Part shown: in pieces, positions 39,490 to 55,013 of the stretch
Position numbering within the stretch: position 1 is the stretch's first letter
Layout: the number at the start of each line of letters is the position of its first letter
NCBI GenBank assembly: GCA_029948255.1
Contig: JALIZF010001939.1
Location: 2,709,001-2,773,000 of the forward strand
Reading direction: 5' to 3'
Source: Telmatactis stephensoni
Taxonomy: Eukaryota > Cnidaria > Anthozoa > Actiniaria > Isophelliidae
DNA: 64,000 bases
Translations under genes and position numbers: made by a program
Notes under the pieces: model-generated
Database searches by the model: none
What the model was told of the DNA's origin: nothing
What the model saw: only the letters and a program-made list of their open reading frames with translations

Positions 39490-42070
39490 CCACAAAATTT
39501 ATAGTAAATGTTCAGTGCTGGGCAAGATGCTTCCCACCAACATACATTTACTGTAAAATCTTACAACATTGGTGATCAATTTCTCTTAAAATATTATTAT
39601 GGCGCGTTTTTCGTGTCAAAATTCAAATGTGACATTCTTCATTGTTGTCCTTCGATTCAAACATGCGATTCTTCGATTCAAACACTGATACGATTCGGTC
39701 GATCTTCGATTCGAACATGCAATTTAACTAATTCTTAAGGAATATAAAACGCGCGCACAGAGCTAGATCGTCTAGATCGTCTAGATCCTGTTGGTCAAGT
39801 TGAGTAACGCCAAATGCTCTCTTGGTAACGCCTTTATGCTCTCTTAACGCATTTATGCTCTCTTGGTAACGCCTTTATGCTCTCTTGGTAACGCGACGTC
39901 ACGCGACAATAAAGGTTTCGCAAAATGCTCCCTTTGGACTAAAACCAAGGTCCGTTGGATAATAAATAACTTATTAGACAGTATTTGTGTGTAGTATGGC
40001 TGGATATTTTACTCGTCAACTTGTATTTTGGCTCGCCTTTTTGCGTGACTCGGTAAAATATCCCGACATACTCCACACAAAACTGTCTAATTAAGGTCTA
40101 TTAAGATATATATATTCAATTTGAATCGAAGAATCGCACGCACGTTTGAATTGAAGAATATTAAATTGAATTGAAGAATTACATGTTCAAATCGAAGAAT
40201 TGCATGTAGTATATATATATAGTAATACATTGTCAGACATTCCAATTGCATCACGATATTTAATAACTCCAAAACTCAAAAATATGTTCAGAACATGACC
40301 ATTGACAAGCCTGACAGAGCGAACCGACAAGGAACTGCATAAAGCTATACAGCTGCACGCCGCAGCCGTCATTTTGTACAATAGTTAGCATCGTTGGGTG
40401 GTTTAATAGTTTTTGTTTTGTAGTAATAGTTGTTTAGATGGCTAAAAACGAGGAAAACCCGATAGTGAACAGCCTACAAGTTAATATTGATTGCCTGATG
40501 ATGGATTGAGTTAAGATTCATAACTGCTTTAGAGTCTCGTATTACAACCCTAGTCATTTTCAATTCTTTAATACTTACGTAGGTGAAGACATTTCGCTTT
40601 TTTCCCTTTTTACTGATGCTCGAGGGTCCGTTGATCACAGCCAAAAGTCGCTGTTTCGCGTAGCCTCCTCCGCAGGCAACTTTTTTCTTCTCAAATTTCG
40701 CACAGGAAGCCCAAAAGGTTGCCTGCGGAGGAGGCTATGTTTCGCGGTCGGTGAAAATATATCTATAATTTTTGCCGTTTCAAAATATTTTTATTCGATT
40801 CCTACATAATACAGCTTTGCTCTACAAGGTGCACAAAGTAACGGATGTGTTTTTTATTTCGTTGATAAATAATTTTTTAGGGCATATTGAAAATATGGAG
40901 CGACAAATTGATCAGCAATTTATACAGCGAATGGAATGGAACAATGTTTGAATCGAAGAACTGCACGTTTGAATTGAAGAATTGCATGTTCGATCGCCGA
41001 AGAATCGCACGTTTGAATGGGCTGTTGGCAGGTCTTGCGTGACATTTTAAATTTTAATCCAACAAAAACAAAAATATAATATTTGAAAAGAACACACCAA
41101 AATTAGTAAAAGTTGAGATTTTGAAGTAGTTTCGATGAATAGCGCCAACGTTATGGGCGGCCGCAGTTTGCCTTATTTGTATAGAAGCGTATACGTTGCC
41201 TACCACCGCACGTTTCTATAGAAAAAGAACCAACTTCGGCCACCGATAACTTTGGCGCTATTCATTGAAACTACTTCAAAATCTCAACTTTTACTAATTT
41301 TGGTGTGTTATATTTTTGTTTTTGTTGGATTAAATTTTATAATGTCACGCAAGACCTGCCAAAAGCCCATTGAAGTGTCTTGACATTGAAGAATTGCGTG
41401 TTTGCCGATCGAAGGACAACAATGAAGAATGACATATGCATTTGAAGTTTGACACGAAAAACGCGCCATAGTATATATATAGTAATACATTGTCAAACAT
41501 TCCAATGTCATCATGATCACGATATTAAATAACTCCAAAACTCAAAAATATGCTCAGAATATATATGAACATTGGCAAGCCTGACAGAGCGAAACGACAA
41601 AGAACTGCATAAAGCTATACAGCTGCGCGCCGCATGCAGCCGCCATTTTGGACAATAGTTTGCATCATTGGGTGGTTTAATAGTTTTTGTTTTGTAGTAA
41701 TAGTTGTTTAGGTGGTGAAAAACGAGGAAAACCCGAAGTGAACAGCCTACAAGTTAATATTGATTGCCTGATGGATTTTAATTAAGATTCATAACAAGGG
41801 GAATATATCGTCCGATAAGTTCTATACTGCTTTAGAGTCTCGTATTACAACCCTTCATTTTCAATTCTTTAATACTTACGTAGGTGAAGACATTTTAGCT
41901 TTTTTCCCCTTTTACGGATAGTCGCTGTTTCGTAGTCTCCCTCGCAGCGGTGTTTAGCTTAGGCTCAGATTTCAGCCGTCAGGGATTCGTGCGCTCCCTC
42001 CCTTCGTTTTTCCGAAGGAGCGTTGCGTGACGAGGCTAAACACGACTGCGAGGGAGACTACTGTTTCGGG
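39490..42070. mobile_element. Nest of repeats: duplicated block, fold-backs and MITEs
   Basis: The block 40205-40645 is repeated at 41470-41900 (ATACATTGTCAGACATTCCA vs ATACATTGTCAAACATTCCA). TTCGATTCAAACATGCGATT-type repeats near 39650-39730 are inverted at 40110-40205. A 20-bp unit (CTCTTGGTAACGCCTTTATG) repeats about 5 times at 39800-39895. A fold-back spans 41028-41363. MITEs lie at about 40661-40735 (GTAGCCTCCTCCGCAGGCAA) and about 41932-42063 (GTAGTCTCCCTCGCAG). Confidence 0.65.
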
Positions 42071-42979
42071 GTCGTTGCATAAGGAGCCAGAACCCCTTGA
42101 CAACGGAATGAATTTTTAAGATTTTTTGGTACTACTAATCCTTTAAGATTGACGTTAACGTTTGAACTGCGATAAACCCCTGGAACCCAGGGTAGTATTT
42201 TAACTGTCATCAATTAATTAAGATAACTAGACGCACACGTGCGTTCACTCGTGCCCCGGGAGACCTCTTCCCCGAGCCGTTTCACGCATTCTTCACCATT
42301 CCGGAAAATAGTTAACCGTAACATAAGCCTTTTTTGGAATATCTGATTAGTCAATTTGTCTGTCAGCAGCTATTAGTGTTTGTCTTTGTCCTTCTATTAT
42401 CATACATGAGTATTATATATCTCCGACATGCAAAAATATTCCATGCGAATATTAACTACTTATTAAACGAGCGCGAGGTCTGTACAGAGAAATATCAGAC
42501 CGAGGTCTTGGCCGTACGGACCGAGCCGTAGGCGAGAAAACCAAAGAGGGACATCGTAAGGAATCGCCTGCTCTGCTAACTCGTTTATTAGACTTTGAAC
42601 AAAAGCTAATTACAAGCTAAGCAAGGGTTGGTACTACAAGGCGGGATAGAGCCAGACCAACCAGAAAGACTTTCCTTAGTCGGAGTGGCTGTCAGAAGGA
42701 GTTCCTTACTCGACCACTTTCCTTACTTAGGGCTGTACTTTCCAATTAACACTGAGTCGTACCCCAAACTTGCCTCGCTAGTTTATACAAAACCTTAGTT
42801 AATGTGCGAGTGTAACAAATATCGACAGTCCTTAAATAACAACTAAACTAGATCTAATTTCCTGTTTACATCACGTTTGGAGCTAAAGCGAAACCCTACG
42901 TTGGCTGTTTGGGTTATAGTGAAATTAGCATGTGTCACACAGGAACTGAAAGCAAATCCTATGGTCAAGGTTACAACAC

Positions 42980-43465
42980 TTAAAGTCCCTATGACGGATA
43001 ATATTTTATTTTCAAACTCAGTTCTTGAAAGAAAGCATACTAGTAAAGATCTTTTAATCTTGTTTTTCCTCACTCCATATTTTCTGAGATATAAAGGTTT
43101 CAAATTTCAAAATACAAATGTGACGACGTAAGAGGAGTAGTCATTTATTATACAAAAACAAGAGAATTTAAATTACTTGTATTTTTCCATTTGTAACTCA
43201 TTTCCATTGGCAAAGCCTGTTGTTTAGTAAAAAAATTTGGCTCTCAAATTGAAGTCCTCTTTTTGTAAAACCCATGAGAAGTTTGCAGTGTTGCCTCCTC
43301 TTACGTCATCAAATTTGCATTTTGACATTTGAAACCTTCATATCTCAGAAAATACGGGGTAAGGAAAACCTGGGTAAAAAGATCTTCACTATGCTCTCTA
43401 AAAATAACTACGTTTGAAAATAAAAAATTATGTGTCATAAGGACTTTAAAAATGCTTAACTAGTT
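42980..43465. mobile_element. Fold-back element, arms about 160 bp
   Basis: Left TTTCTGAGATATAAAGGTTT then CAAATTTCAAAATACAAATG is matched by the reversed right arm near 43310-43350. Outer ends AAAGTCCCTATGAC and GTCATAAGGACTTT. Confidence 0.7.
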
Positions 43466-43665
43466 AATTACTGAAAAATACATTTAGGTTTAGGTTAATG
43501 AATACATAATTACTGGAAATCTCGTGTGCCCCGGCTTTAAAGGTAAAAGGTATAAAGCACTATATTTAACGTCGGAAGTTCCTTCAGCCAGAAGCAAAGC
43601 TATAAGCTGGTCTCCCAGGAAGCCGACGATTCTACCCCCTCTCTCCATCAGTGCTCCGTTTTAAG

Positions 43666-43800
43666 TAAGGGTTAAAGAATAAGCACGAGTGTTTCATGGG
43701 ATATAGAGTCCCGAGCATTAGATGAAAGGCCACGAGGGCGCAGCGAGGGACTCTATATCCCATGGAACACTCGTGTTCATTCTTTAACTGTCTTAGAATA
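43666..43800. mobile_element. Hairpin MITE
   Basis: GTTAAAGAATAAGCACGAGT then GTTTCATGGGATATAGAGTC, mirrored by ACTCTATATCCCATGGAACA and CTCGTGTTCATTCTTTAAC. Confidence 0.75.
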
Positions 43801-44556
43801 TGACACGAGCAATTACCCGCTTTCATTGTTAAATTGTCTAAAGGCTTGTTTGTTTTGCACTGCTTTCTTGTGTCCGATGCATTTTTGCGTTTTCCAATTG
43901 AAGAGGCTCATTTATGTCATCAGTGCACATCAGACCGGCCGGCTGGAGGCCGCTTTGGCTACAGAACTCCACAGGCTTTTTTAGGGATAGAAATTGTCAC
44001 AATATATGAGATGGATACTAAATCTACTAGAGCGAAGAGCTAGATAAATAACGACAGCAAAAAGTGCCTATTTTACGTACTATCAAGCCTGAAAACACAA
44101 CTAGTTGGAGGTTTCGAGTATCTAAAATTTCTCACAGTAAGTTTGAGTTTGTTATAATTCATCTTATAGTAAAGGAAAAATGTATGCTTAGTACTTGCCA
44201 GTTAATTTCATAGGGAAGATTTTCAGAATTTGCATTTTGCTCCGACAAATTTGAGGCATGTACGTATATCAATATTAAAATGTTATTACAAGTATTTAAG
44301 TTGGCCATGGAACACAGAAAAATTTTGAAAATGATTATCAGCGCTTGGTATTTTGATGCTCTGTGTTCCGTAAAGTAACTAAAGATGTCAAATAGTGGGG
44401 TTTTGAAATGCAGGAAAATTGTTGGATAAAGAAAACAGTACCTTCAGTGAGTTTCTATGATTAATCGGTATTCTTTATATAAAGCATACTAATGAACTCT
44501 TTAATCCGCAAAAGAATTCAAAAGACTTCATTAGTATGCTTTATATAGAGAATACT

Positions 44557-45826
44557 AGAGTGCATTTCATATGTCTGTGAAATAAGATCAAAGTTATTTG
44601 TGCTTATTTAGTTGCTATTTAGTCACTAGTATTGAACCAGAACTTTCTTGTAATAGCAATACACTAGAGACATCTCAAATACACAAGAGAATTGAGACAA
44701 ATGACTTTGCATAATAGCTTTTAATTACTTTATTACTTCAAATGAACCTTCATTGTTTCTTTCAATGAAGGTTCATTTGAAGTAGAGTGCTTACAATATA
44801 TCCATGAAAAACTTGTGCAAATTTATGCAATTTCTTACAAAGTACAAGAGCAACAAGTTTGGCAGGTCTAGCTGTACTAGGCTAGCCTAAGCCGTGAAGC
44901 AAGTCATGGATGCATATAGTTACTTCCAAGAGCGCATCACTTTTGGTTAGTTTTGTTAATGTCCTTGCGTTTGACTCATCTCTTGTCTCTGTTGTCGTTG
45001 TTGTATTTTTGCTGTGTTTGACTCATTTTGTTTGGAAGAAAGCGGGATTTGTGAATAAAGCTAAGCGGGGTGCGTTTGACTCATTTCTTGTGTCTGTTGT
45101 CGTTATTTCAATTTTGCTGCATTGTTTGACTTGTCTCTTGTGGGAGAAACGGCGGGATTTTTGAATAAAGCTAAGGGTGCATTTGACTCGTTTCTTGTGT
45201 CTGTTGTCGTTATTTTAATTCAGCTGTGTTCAGTTTAACTCGTTTCTTGTGGAAGAAAGTTGGAATTATTAAATTAAGCTAAGGATAGGTTGAGCCATTT
45301 CTGGTGTGTGTTGTCGTTACCTTAATCTAGCTGTGTTTGACTTGTTTCTTGTGGGAGAAAGCGGGAATTATTAATAAAGTTAAGGGTGCGTTGAACCATT
45401 TCTGGTGTCTGTTGTCGTGACTTATATTTAGCTGTGTTTGACTCGTTTCTTTTGGGAGAAACGGCGGGATTTTATGAATAAAGATAAGGGTGCGTTGAGC
45501 CGTTTTTGATGTTTATTGTCGTTCTTACAATTTATAGTCCGTGTGCACGTGCTTTTCATGCTTCGCTTCTTTCTAAGTTTGTAATTTGTACTAATTGCAC
45601 AATTTTGTTTGCAAAGTTTTTCACGGATATATTGTAAGCACTCTAATAAAGTAATTAAAAGCTATTATGCAAAGTAATTTGTCTCAATTCTCTTGCGTAT
45701 TTGATGTCTCCAGTGTATTGCTATTATAAGAAAGTTCTGGTTCAATGGTAGTAACTAAATAACAACTAAATAGCAACTAAATCACAAATAACTTGATCTT
45801 ATTTCACAGACATATGAAATGCACTC
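44557..45826. mobile_element. Nested TA-flanked MITEs with an internal about 105-bp tandem repeat
   Basis: The outer element (44557-45826) has ends GAGTGCATTTCATATGTCTG and TGAAATAAGATCAA, flanked by TA. Inside lies a second TA-flanked element (44785-45643) with ends GAGTGCTTACAATATATCC. It contains about six units of about 105 bp (GTTTGACTCGTTTCTTGTG, TCTGTTGTCGTT, GGGAGAAA.GGCGGGATT) at about 44955-45530. A separate 19-bp hairpin sits at 44738-44781. Confidence 0.75.
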
Positions 45827-46191
45827 TAATTAGTTATAAAAGCTCACTGACCGTTCTTGTTTTCTTTACCCCACAATTTCCCTGTACGTGCTTCAAAGCC
45901 CTCACCACTTGACACATTTTGTTACTAGTCTATGGAATATAAAGCACCAAAATACTAAGCGCTGATTGGGCGAGTGAGTGTGATCATTTTCTAAGATCGT
46001 TTAAACCATTCATTCTACGATGAACGAAATCAAACCCGCCGTTCACCCTTAACTTACGTTATCCGGTACCATGGTAACCTGCCATATTTGGCAAACCGTG
46101 GAAACAATAGTTTGCTGCTATTCTTCGAAACGCAGCAAACGACGAACTTGCTCGGTCTACCACAGGTAGCCCAGTAATGAGCCTATCCAAT

Positions 46192-46334
46192 TCTTGGTTT
46201 GCAACCATTCCCAGGAGAATGAATTGGACAAACGTTCCTCCAGTCATGGTAGTGGTTTTCTTTTGTCGAGTCTTCCAGCATGGCCGCCGTTCCTTTTCTT
46301 CAATTCAATCTCCTGGGAATGGTTGCAAACCAAG
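46192..46334. mobile_element. Hairpin MITE specific to unit B
   Basis: TIR TCTTGGTTTGCAACCATTCC / GGAATGGTTGCAAACCAAGA with AAT on both sides. Unit A has the single AAT empty site near 21230. Confidence 0.8.
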
Positions 46335-47438
46335 AATAAAGATTTGGAGTTAATAAATTTCTTATTAACCGAAAGCGCGGTTATTACAGAAAAAATATCA
46401 GATTGAGGTCTCGACAGTGCGGACCAAACCCGTAGGGCTATAATTGATAAAGAAAGTACATTTTAGTCTTTTTAACTGAATTTGCATGGTCTTCAGTTAC
46501 GCAAAATTAACAAACTAAAAAACTTACAAGAATGATCGAAATTTTAAAATTGTTTAAAGTACTTGACTTAACTGACGTTTTAAGTCTTCAAACTTGCCTC
46601 ACGATTGTTCTTGAAATGGGAAATCAGTTTTGATGATCATCCAGCAAAAGAAAAAAAAAACGCAAAATCATAAACAGTCATTGATGTAACTTTTGACTTT
46701 GCAAAGAACCCTTATGCACTTAGAAATATTCACGGAAAATTATTCTTTTATTTACTCTTTCCTTTGTTTATTTATGAAATCATTCTTCCGATTACTGGAC
46801 TTTGATTGGTTTTCCTATTTCCCCAAGGGTTTGGAACAGTCTATTAGCATCACAATGAAACTTCGCCGAATAGACTACCCCGATTAGACATTAGAATTAT
46901 TAAGTGTCTTGGTAGCGCAGCGGTCTAAGGTGATATCTAAAGGTATGGATTAGGGTCCGGATATCGTCTCCCTCCCTGGCCTTCGGGCTAAGATAACTGT
47001 AATATGTAGCACCGGGATAGCGTGGATGGGGCCGAAATCTTCATCCGTAACGTAAGTCGATTCGATGTCTCAGCTTCACAGAATGTCTCGGGAGAATCGT
47101 CCCAAAATTTAATTTTTAGCTTTTTCTTATTTTTCCATTATCTAGTTATTCTTTCTCCATTTCCGGGGGGTCCGATTTAAGGGTTACAGGTTCGAGCCCT
47201 GTGTAGGTCGGAATATATTTCTTTTTTCCCTTTTTCCCCTTCCTTTTTCCCCTCTTTTTTTTTTCTTTTTAGTTTCTTAATACTTAGATTTTAGCATTTC
47301 CTGTAATTTTTCAGTATTTTCAATTTTTTGCAATTTGTTCTAATATAAATATTAAATTGCATCATTATTAATTTATTCAAATTTTGTTCTATTAATTTCT
47401 TTAGTTTGTTACCGATTTTTACTTGACTGGTTTGCATA

Positions 47439-47690
47439 CACGACTTTCATAAATGGCGGCCTAGTACATGAGAACGAGGCCACAAAGGCCTTGTTACTAG
47501 AAAATAAGCGTGGCGACACTTCTATTGCTATCAAAGACGATGTGTTCCTTTTCCTTTTAGAATACCTATTTTATGTGCATTTTACAGGATAATTCTTATA
47601 TATTTAGAATCATTTGATGCGATGTTGATTTTGGAGGCCTTTCTGGCCTCGTTATCGTGAACAATGAGCCCGCCATTTTTGAAAGTCGTC
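47439..47690. mobile_element. MITE specific to unit B
   Basis: Ends CGACTTTCATAAATGGCGG and CCGCCATTTTTGAAAGTCG. Unit A near 25590 reads straight through (TTTGCATGGTAAAC). Confidence 0.75.
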
Positions 47691-47863
47691 TATGGTAAAC
47701 GTGTTTCGTAAGAGAATTTAAGTCTTTCTTGTTTCTAACTTTAATTGCAATCTATCCTCAATTTAAACTCCTTTGAGTAAATTGAAGGGAAAGCTTTGTC
47801 TTCTTTTTATCGAGCCCCACCTTGTTCAACCTCGTTCCCAGGGCCTTCCCTTCTCGCTTTTGC

Positions 47864-50588
<2,725 letters not shown>

Positions 50589-51500
50589 TTGCAGCCCATT
50601 TTTGAACACTACTTATGAGTGCCCAGTCAATTTCAATTTTAATTTAAGTTTAACACAAAAACATACAGCTGAACATTAAATTAAAAACTAACATTTATAA
50701 GTTAACCAAATAAGTGGAAAACGGACAGCGACATGATATTTATAAACCCTAAAAAGCTTTATCTAACTTCTCGCGTCCACCAGTATGTGGATGCGTAAAC
50801 ACTCTACGTAAAACTCATTAAAGCAGTTTCCATATTAAATGACTGGAAAACGTACAGAGACATGCTATTTATAACGGTCAGAGCAGTGATGTCTATAACA
50901 AAAACTGTGTCATATTCATAGTACAGAGCTTAATCAGTACGAGACATTACGATTTTGTCAACACGGACGTCGCGCGTACTTTTTGTTCTGGCGTGCGCCT
51001 TTACCGTTGAAGCTCCCGTTCTTGCTAGAACGTACGTCAGTTGAGTTTTTTTTCACGTTATAGATTTTGACGGCAACGGCGCGCGCACGAGCAAAAACGT
51101 ACGCGTGACGTCCGTCCGTGTTGTCGTTGTGTTTGGATGCGCTGTTTCATTTTCGCTGTCATCGTCGAGATCCCCGTTCTCTCTAGAACCGGTTACGTTA
51201 AGACCTCCTTACGTTTTTAAACGACGCGTAAAATAAAAGGAAGTGCGCGCGACATCGTTTCTTGGTTGCTTAAGCTAGGTTCCTAGTCATACTCTTAAAA
51301 TGTTTTAGATCAGTTTTCTAATGAGTCAGGGAAACTCTCCGCGCCGTACCGTGAGCGTGTCGCGGTGCCGTGTTGTCTATATAACGTACCAAACCCCTGC
51401 CCTAACCGTGCCGCGCTGCGTCCGTGTTCTTTTTACAGTCATACTTCTAAAACAGCTTAACATCCTACAGCGTGTAAAACATCATGATCATGCAGGACCT

Positions 51501-51706
51501 TTAGTAAAGCATGGGCATGGAAGCGTCCTCTATAACTACACTTGATAAGTCAGTGGGACAATACGAGGGATTTGGCTTTGCATACTTGGGCACCGCCTGT
51601 CTTCTGTATCGAACAAGACTTGGGTTGCGCATCAGCATTACAACAAGGAACCAGCGATTGAGAGCTTTAGACGATACACGAGGTCTTGCATTACTGGAAG
51701 GATGGC
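51501..51706 (-). CDS. STRA6-like B: C-terminal exon and stop
   Basis: 206 nt, GHPSSNARPRVSSKALNRWF, LVVMLMRNPSLVRYRRQAVP, to SMPMLY and TAA. The acceptor is TATAAG instead of TATAG but keeps AG. Confidence 0.88.
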
Positions 51707-52269
51707 CTTATATATAAACAAAAATGTCATTGTTATTAGTGAACAAGTAAAGTACAGTCAGGTAGGCACCATCTCTACACACTACACTTCAGAAGAATGT
51801 AGGTGAGAACAATTCAGAAGAATGTAGGTGAGAACACCGGTCTGTCATCTTTTTGGTCCCGGGTGGTCCCGATTCTCGGACTGGGCATTACACGTGGTTT
51901 GAGATTGTCGTTCGTTCTCTCTCCCTTGCTTCGAGGGTTTTTTCTCCAGGTACTCCGGTTTTTCTTCCCTCAGTAAAAACGAATTAGTTTCGATCTAAGC
52001 TGTGCTCCGTGATCAGACATTGGTCGCATGGTGGCTGTCATGTGTCTGTGTGTATGTAACTGTATAACTGTTTTCTTAATGAAAGCGCCCTTGTATACCT
52101 TCAACTCGATATCGCGTTGAGCTATAATACCTATTGCAATTCGAATTCAAATACAGTAACAAGACAAGACGAGACGAGACGAGACGAGACGAGACGAGAC
52201 GAGACGAGACGAGATGAATTTTAGATAATCAAATGCGCGCCATAAGTTGTTTCAAGTTGTTTGTTATAC

Positions 52270-52377
52270 CTGAATCCTTTTTACGTCTCTCGTCGATTAG
52301 CAGCTGGCAGAAGCAGAGCATAACAGGATGTCTGAATGCTACCAGGACGTTAAGGAAGCCAATGTAAGCCATGTAAC
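52270..52377 (-). CDS. STRA6-like B: GYMAYIGFLN exon
   Basis: 108 nt, identical in protein to copy A over GYMAYIGFLNVLVAFRHPVM and LCFCQLLIDERRKKDS. Confidence 0.87.
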
Positions 52378-52802
52378 CTGTCATAATAAAGTAACCATAC
52401 TTTCTTTATTCCATTAATACGTGCACGGGATAAAACTATCTCCTTTGCAACCATTTTGAGGCCCGTCACGCAACGCTCTTTTGCTTGTTGCGTGACGAGC
52501 TTTAGAAGGGATGCGAGGGAGACTGGCATAAAATTTACACACATTTCTCATTGGCATTCTAATGTGATTCTAATTCTAATTCTTCTTCTTTTAATTCTAA
52601 TTCTTCGTTCTAATTTAAAAGGAGATATAAATTTCTGAATATGAAGGCGCTTCTTATATGACTAGTTCATAATGATTCAGTTACATTTAAAAGCATGAAT
52701 ATCAGTGATATTCCATCAACACAAACACGATGTTTTTGACCATCAAAACTTTTCTGAAATTCAGACATCTAGTAGCTGGTTATATCAGCCGACCGTGCTT
52801 AC

Positions 52803-52966
52803 CTTTGTCCCACTTTCTGTACCCCTGCATCATGGATGTTTTATCAACCCGAGACAGGAAGACCAGCCCTAACACAGCACCCTTAATAATACGAAACAGG
52901 CCTGACCACAACCCAACCACGATGTTGAAGAAGAAGAAAAAATACGTCATGATGCCATAAAAACGC
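52803..52966 (-). CDS. STRA6-like B: RRFYGIMTY exon
   Basis: 164 nt, RRFYGIMTYFFFFFNIVVGL, then WSGLFRIIKGAVLGLVFLSR. Intact. Confidence 0.87.
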
Positions 52967-53204
52967 CTATTTAGAAATTCAAATGATGAGTGAATATACA
53001 TTTACAGTTTTTGTCATGACCATTCCGCAGTTGATTGACCGCAGTCTCGACTGCGCCTAATAAATTCTTTGAAGTTCTTGGTAACAGCCCGTAAAAAGGC
53101 AAGAAATGTAAACGAATGAATCTGTAAGGTATAAATCAATAAGACAGATTTACATACGTGAAAAAGGAGTGTCTGTATCAGTGCTCGGTTAATAGTCCAG
53201 TGTA

Positions 53205-53515
53205 GGTCTTACCTGTTGTCTATCTGGACTGTAAAGTCAGGGTGGGTGTGGTCTTAACTGTTGTCTATCTGGACTGTAAAGTCAGGGTGGGTGTGGTCTT
53301 ACCTGTTGTCTATCTGGACTGTAAGGTCAGGGTGGGTGTGGTCTTACCTGTTGTCTATCTGGACTGTAAGGTCAGGGTGGGTGTGGTCTTACCTGTTGTC
53401 TATCTGGACTGTAAGGTCAGGGTGGGTGTGGTCTTATCTGTTGTCTATCTGGACTGTAAGGTCAGGGTGGGTGTGGTCTTACCTGTTGTCTATCTGGACT
53501 GTAAGGTCAGGGTAA
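53205..53515. repeat. 45-bp splice-donor minisatellite, 7 units (unit B)
   Basis: Same unit as 28640-29574. Spurious plus-strand ORFs overlie it. Confidence 0.93.
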
Positions 53516-53590
53516 GTTTTGTCATGGAAAACAAACATGCACATCATTTTCATAACGAACCAGATCAACACAGGAACAAAGATAACCGGC
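53483..53590 (-). CDS. STRA6-like B: VPVLIWFVMK exon
   Basis: 108 nt, LPVIFVPVLIWFVMKMMCMF then VFHDKTYPDLTVQIDN. Parent of the 7-unit minisatellite at 53205-53515. Confidence 0.85.
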
Positions 53591-54124
53591 CTACAGATAT
53601 AAAATATACAGGTTAATCAACAAATGGTCAAATAGAAGTTCCAATGATACAGCAAATAAAAATTAACAAAAACAAGGAATATAGGAAAGAAATGAATGAA
53701 AAATTAAAGTAAATATTGAATGAGGTTCTCATGACTAGGTATAAAAATAGATAACTGCTTAAGTGTCTAAGTCTTCTAGCGCTTGCGCACTAATTGGAGG
53801 ACACTAAACTCTCACTCACACTACCACTACATTCGAATATTCTATGCATACAACTCTTAGCTCACTAGTTTATTTTTGATGGAAGGAGGAAAACCGGGGG
53901 AGCCGGAGAAAACCCCTCAAAGCAAGGGAGAGAACGAACTAACAAACTCAAGTCTCATGTGATGTCCCGTCCGGGATGCCCCGTCCTTGCCCTCCCAAAG
54001 GATGTAATAACTATTAAAGGTTGATGAAGTAGATGGATATATTGCAACACAGGAATAATAAATGAATTGGTGAATGAGTTGAAGAATTATTGTATAGTTA
54101 TTGGGTGGTGTATTTTTAGCTTAC

Positions 54125-54230
54125 AAAAAATATAGACCAATCTCTTTGATCAACTCCACCATATCGAGTAAACTGAATAGGAAAATAATTAGCATCACAA
54201 ACATCAGGGCCAGCGCAACAAACAAGAAAC
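54125..54230 (-). CDS. STRA6-like B: transmembrane exon GFLFVALALM
   Basis: 106 nt, GFLFVALALMFVMLIIFLFS then LLDMVELIKEIGLYF. The C-terminal half has diverged. Confidence 0.85.
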
Positions 54231-54609
54231 CTGAGTAAATACAAATAAATCAAATAAATGGAGGTACGTGGCTCGTTACAGTGAAATTTCTTTAACCAAG
54301 AATAAATAAAAGCTAACTACGTGGAAATTAAAAACACTAAATTGGTTTGCGAAAAAAGTTTTGGTTGGCTACACGATTTTACTGTGAAGTGTGGTATTTA
54401 CTTTGTCGAAACGATCCTCCCTTTATTGGCTGGGAGGTTTTTGATAAAAGACTGAGGAACAAAGGCACACTGTAAACTTTGGACAAACCAAAGCCAATTT
54501 AAAAAACACATTCTGTACTAAGCCAAGCTTGACAGGTTGAAGTCATTTCGTTTGGAGGGCTTTTCTGTACCATGTCATATAAATATATAGGTTGACATTT
54601 CTTACTTAC

Positions 54610-54658
54610 CAATTGCTGTGAATGCAATTTGATAGCCACAAAAACGAAGACTGTTACC
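54610..54658 (-). CDS. STRA6-like B: CGYQIAFTAI exon
   Basis: 49 nt, GNSLRFCGYQIAFTAI. Confidence 0.85.
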
Positions 54659-54937
54659 CTATAAAAGATATTTTCATTCATCACAATCTCAACAAGTAAG
54701 AATGGGTTCCTTCATCGTCCAAGGGACAAAGTTTTAGACAGTAGCACCACCTTCCAACCTAAAACTGCAGCCTTCACCCCCCCCCCCCCCCCTTCACCCC
54801 TGATTGACAAAGTACAAAGTGCAAGTCTCTTAGCTCACGGTCCTGTTTAGTTTTTCCATCCAACGCTTCCCTCTCTACCCATGCGTGGCATAACTTGAGA
54901 ATGAGCTGTAAAGCAAACCAGTTTATCGAGTACTGAC

Positions 54938-55013
54938 CACAAGCATTTTTGGATTGAGATATTCATCTGGAAGAAGGCTTTTCTTGGATATGTAGATTTT
55001 CAGCACATCCTTC
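54938..55013 (-). CDS. STRA6-like B: RKDVLKIYIS exon
   Basis: 76 nt, KDVLKIYISKKSLLPDEYLN then PKMLV. Donor GTCAGT as in copy A. Confidence 0.8.

Larger units (their letters stand above)
21190..46143. repeat. Tandem segmental duplication, unit A (about 25 kb)
   Basis: Homologous to unit B beginning at about 46144. Matching landmarks: GGTCTACCACAGGTAGCCCA at 21196 and 46153; GTGCAGCCCATTTTTGAACA at about 25797, with its one-mismatch match at about 50587; and all STRA6-like exons. Unit A carries the YR element and a LINE fragment that unit B lacks. Confidence 0.9.

Noticed and set aside
46906..47215. A-box-like and T-arm-like halves considered as a tRNA with a long intron
   Set aside because: Acceptor-stem halves do not pair and the halves are about 250 bp apart; a tRNA-derived SINE is the simpler reading.
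53242..53616. Plus-strand 124-codon ORF
   Set aside because: Same minisatellite artefact in unit B.
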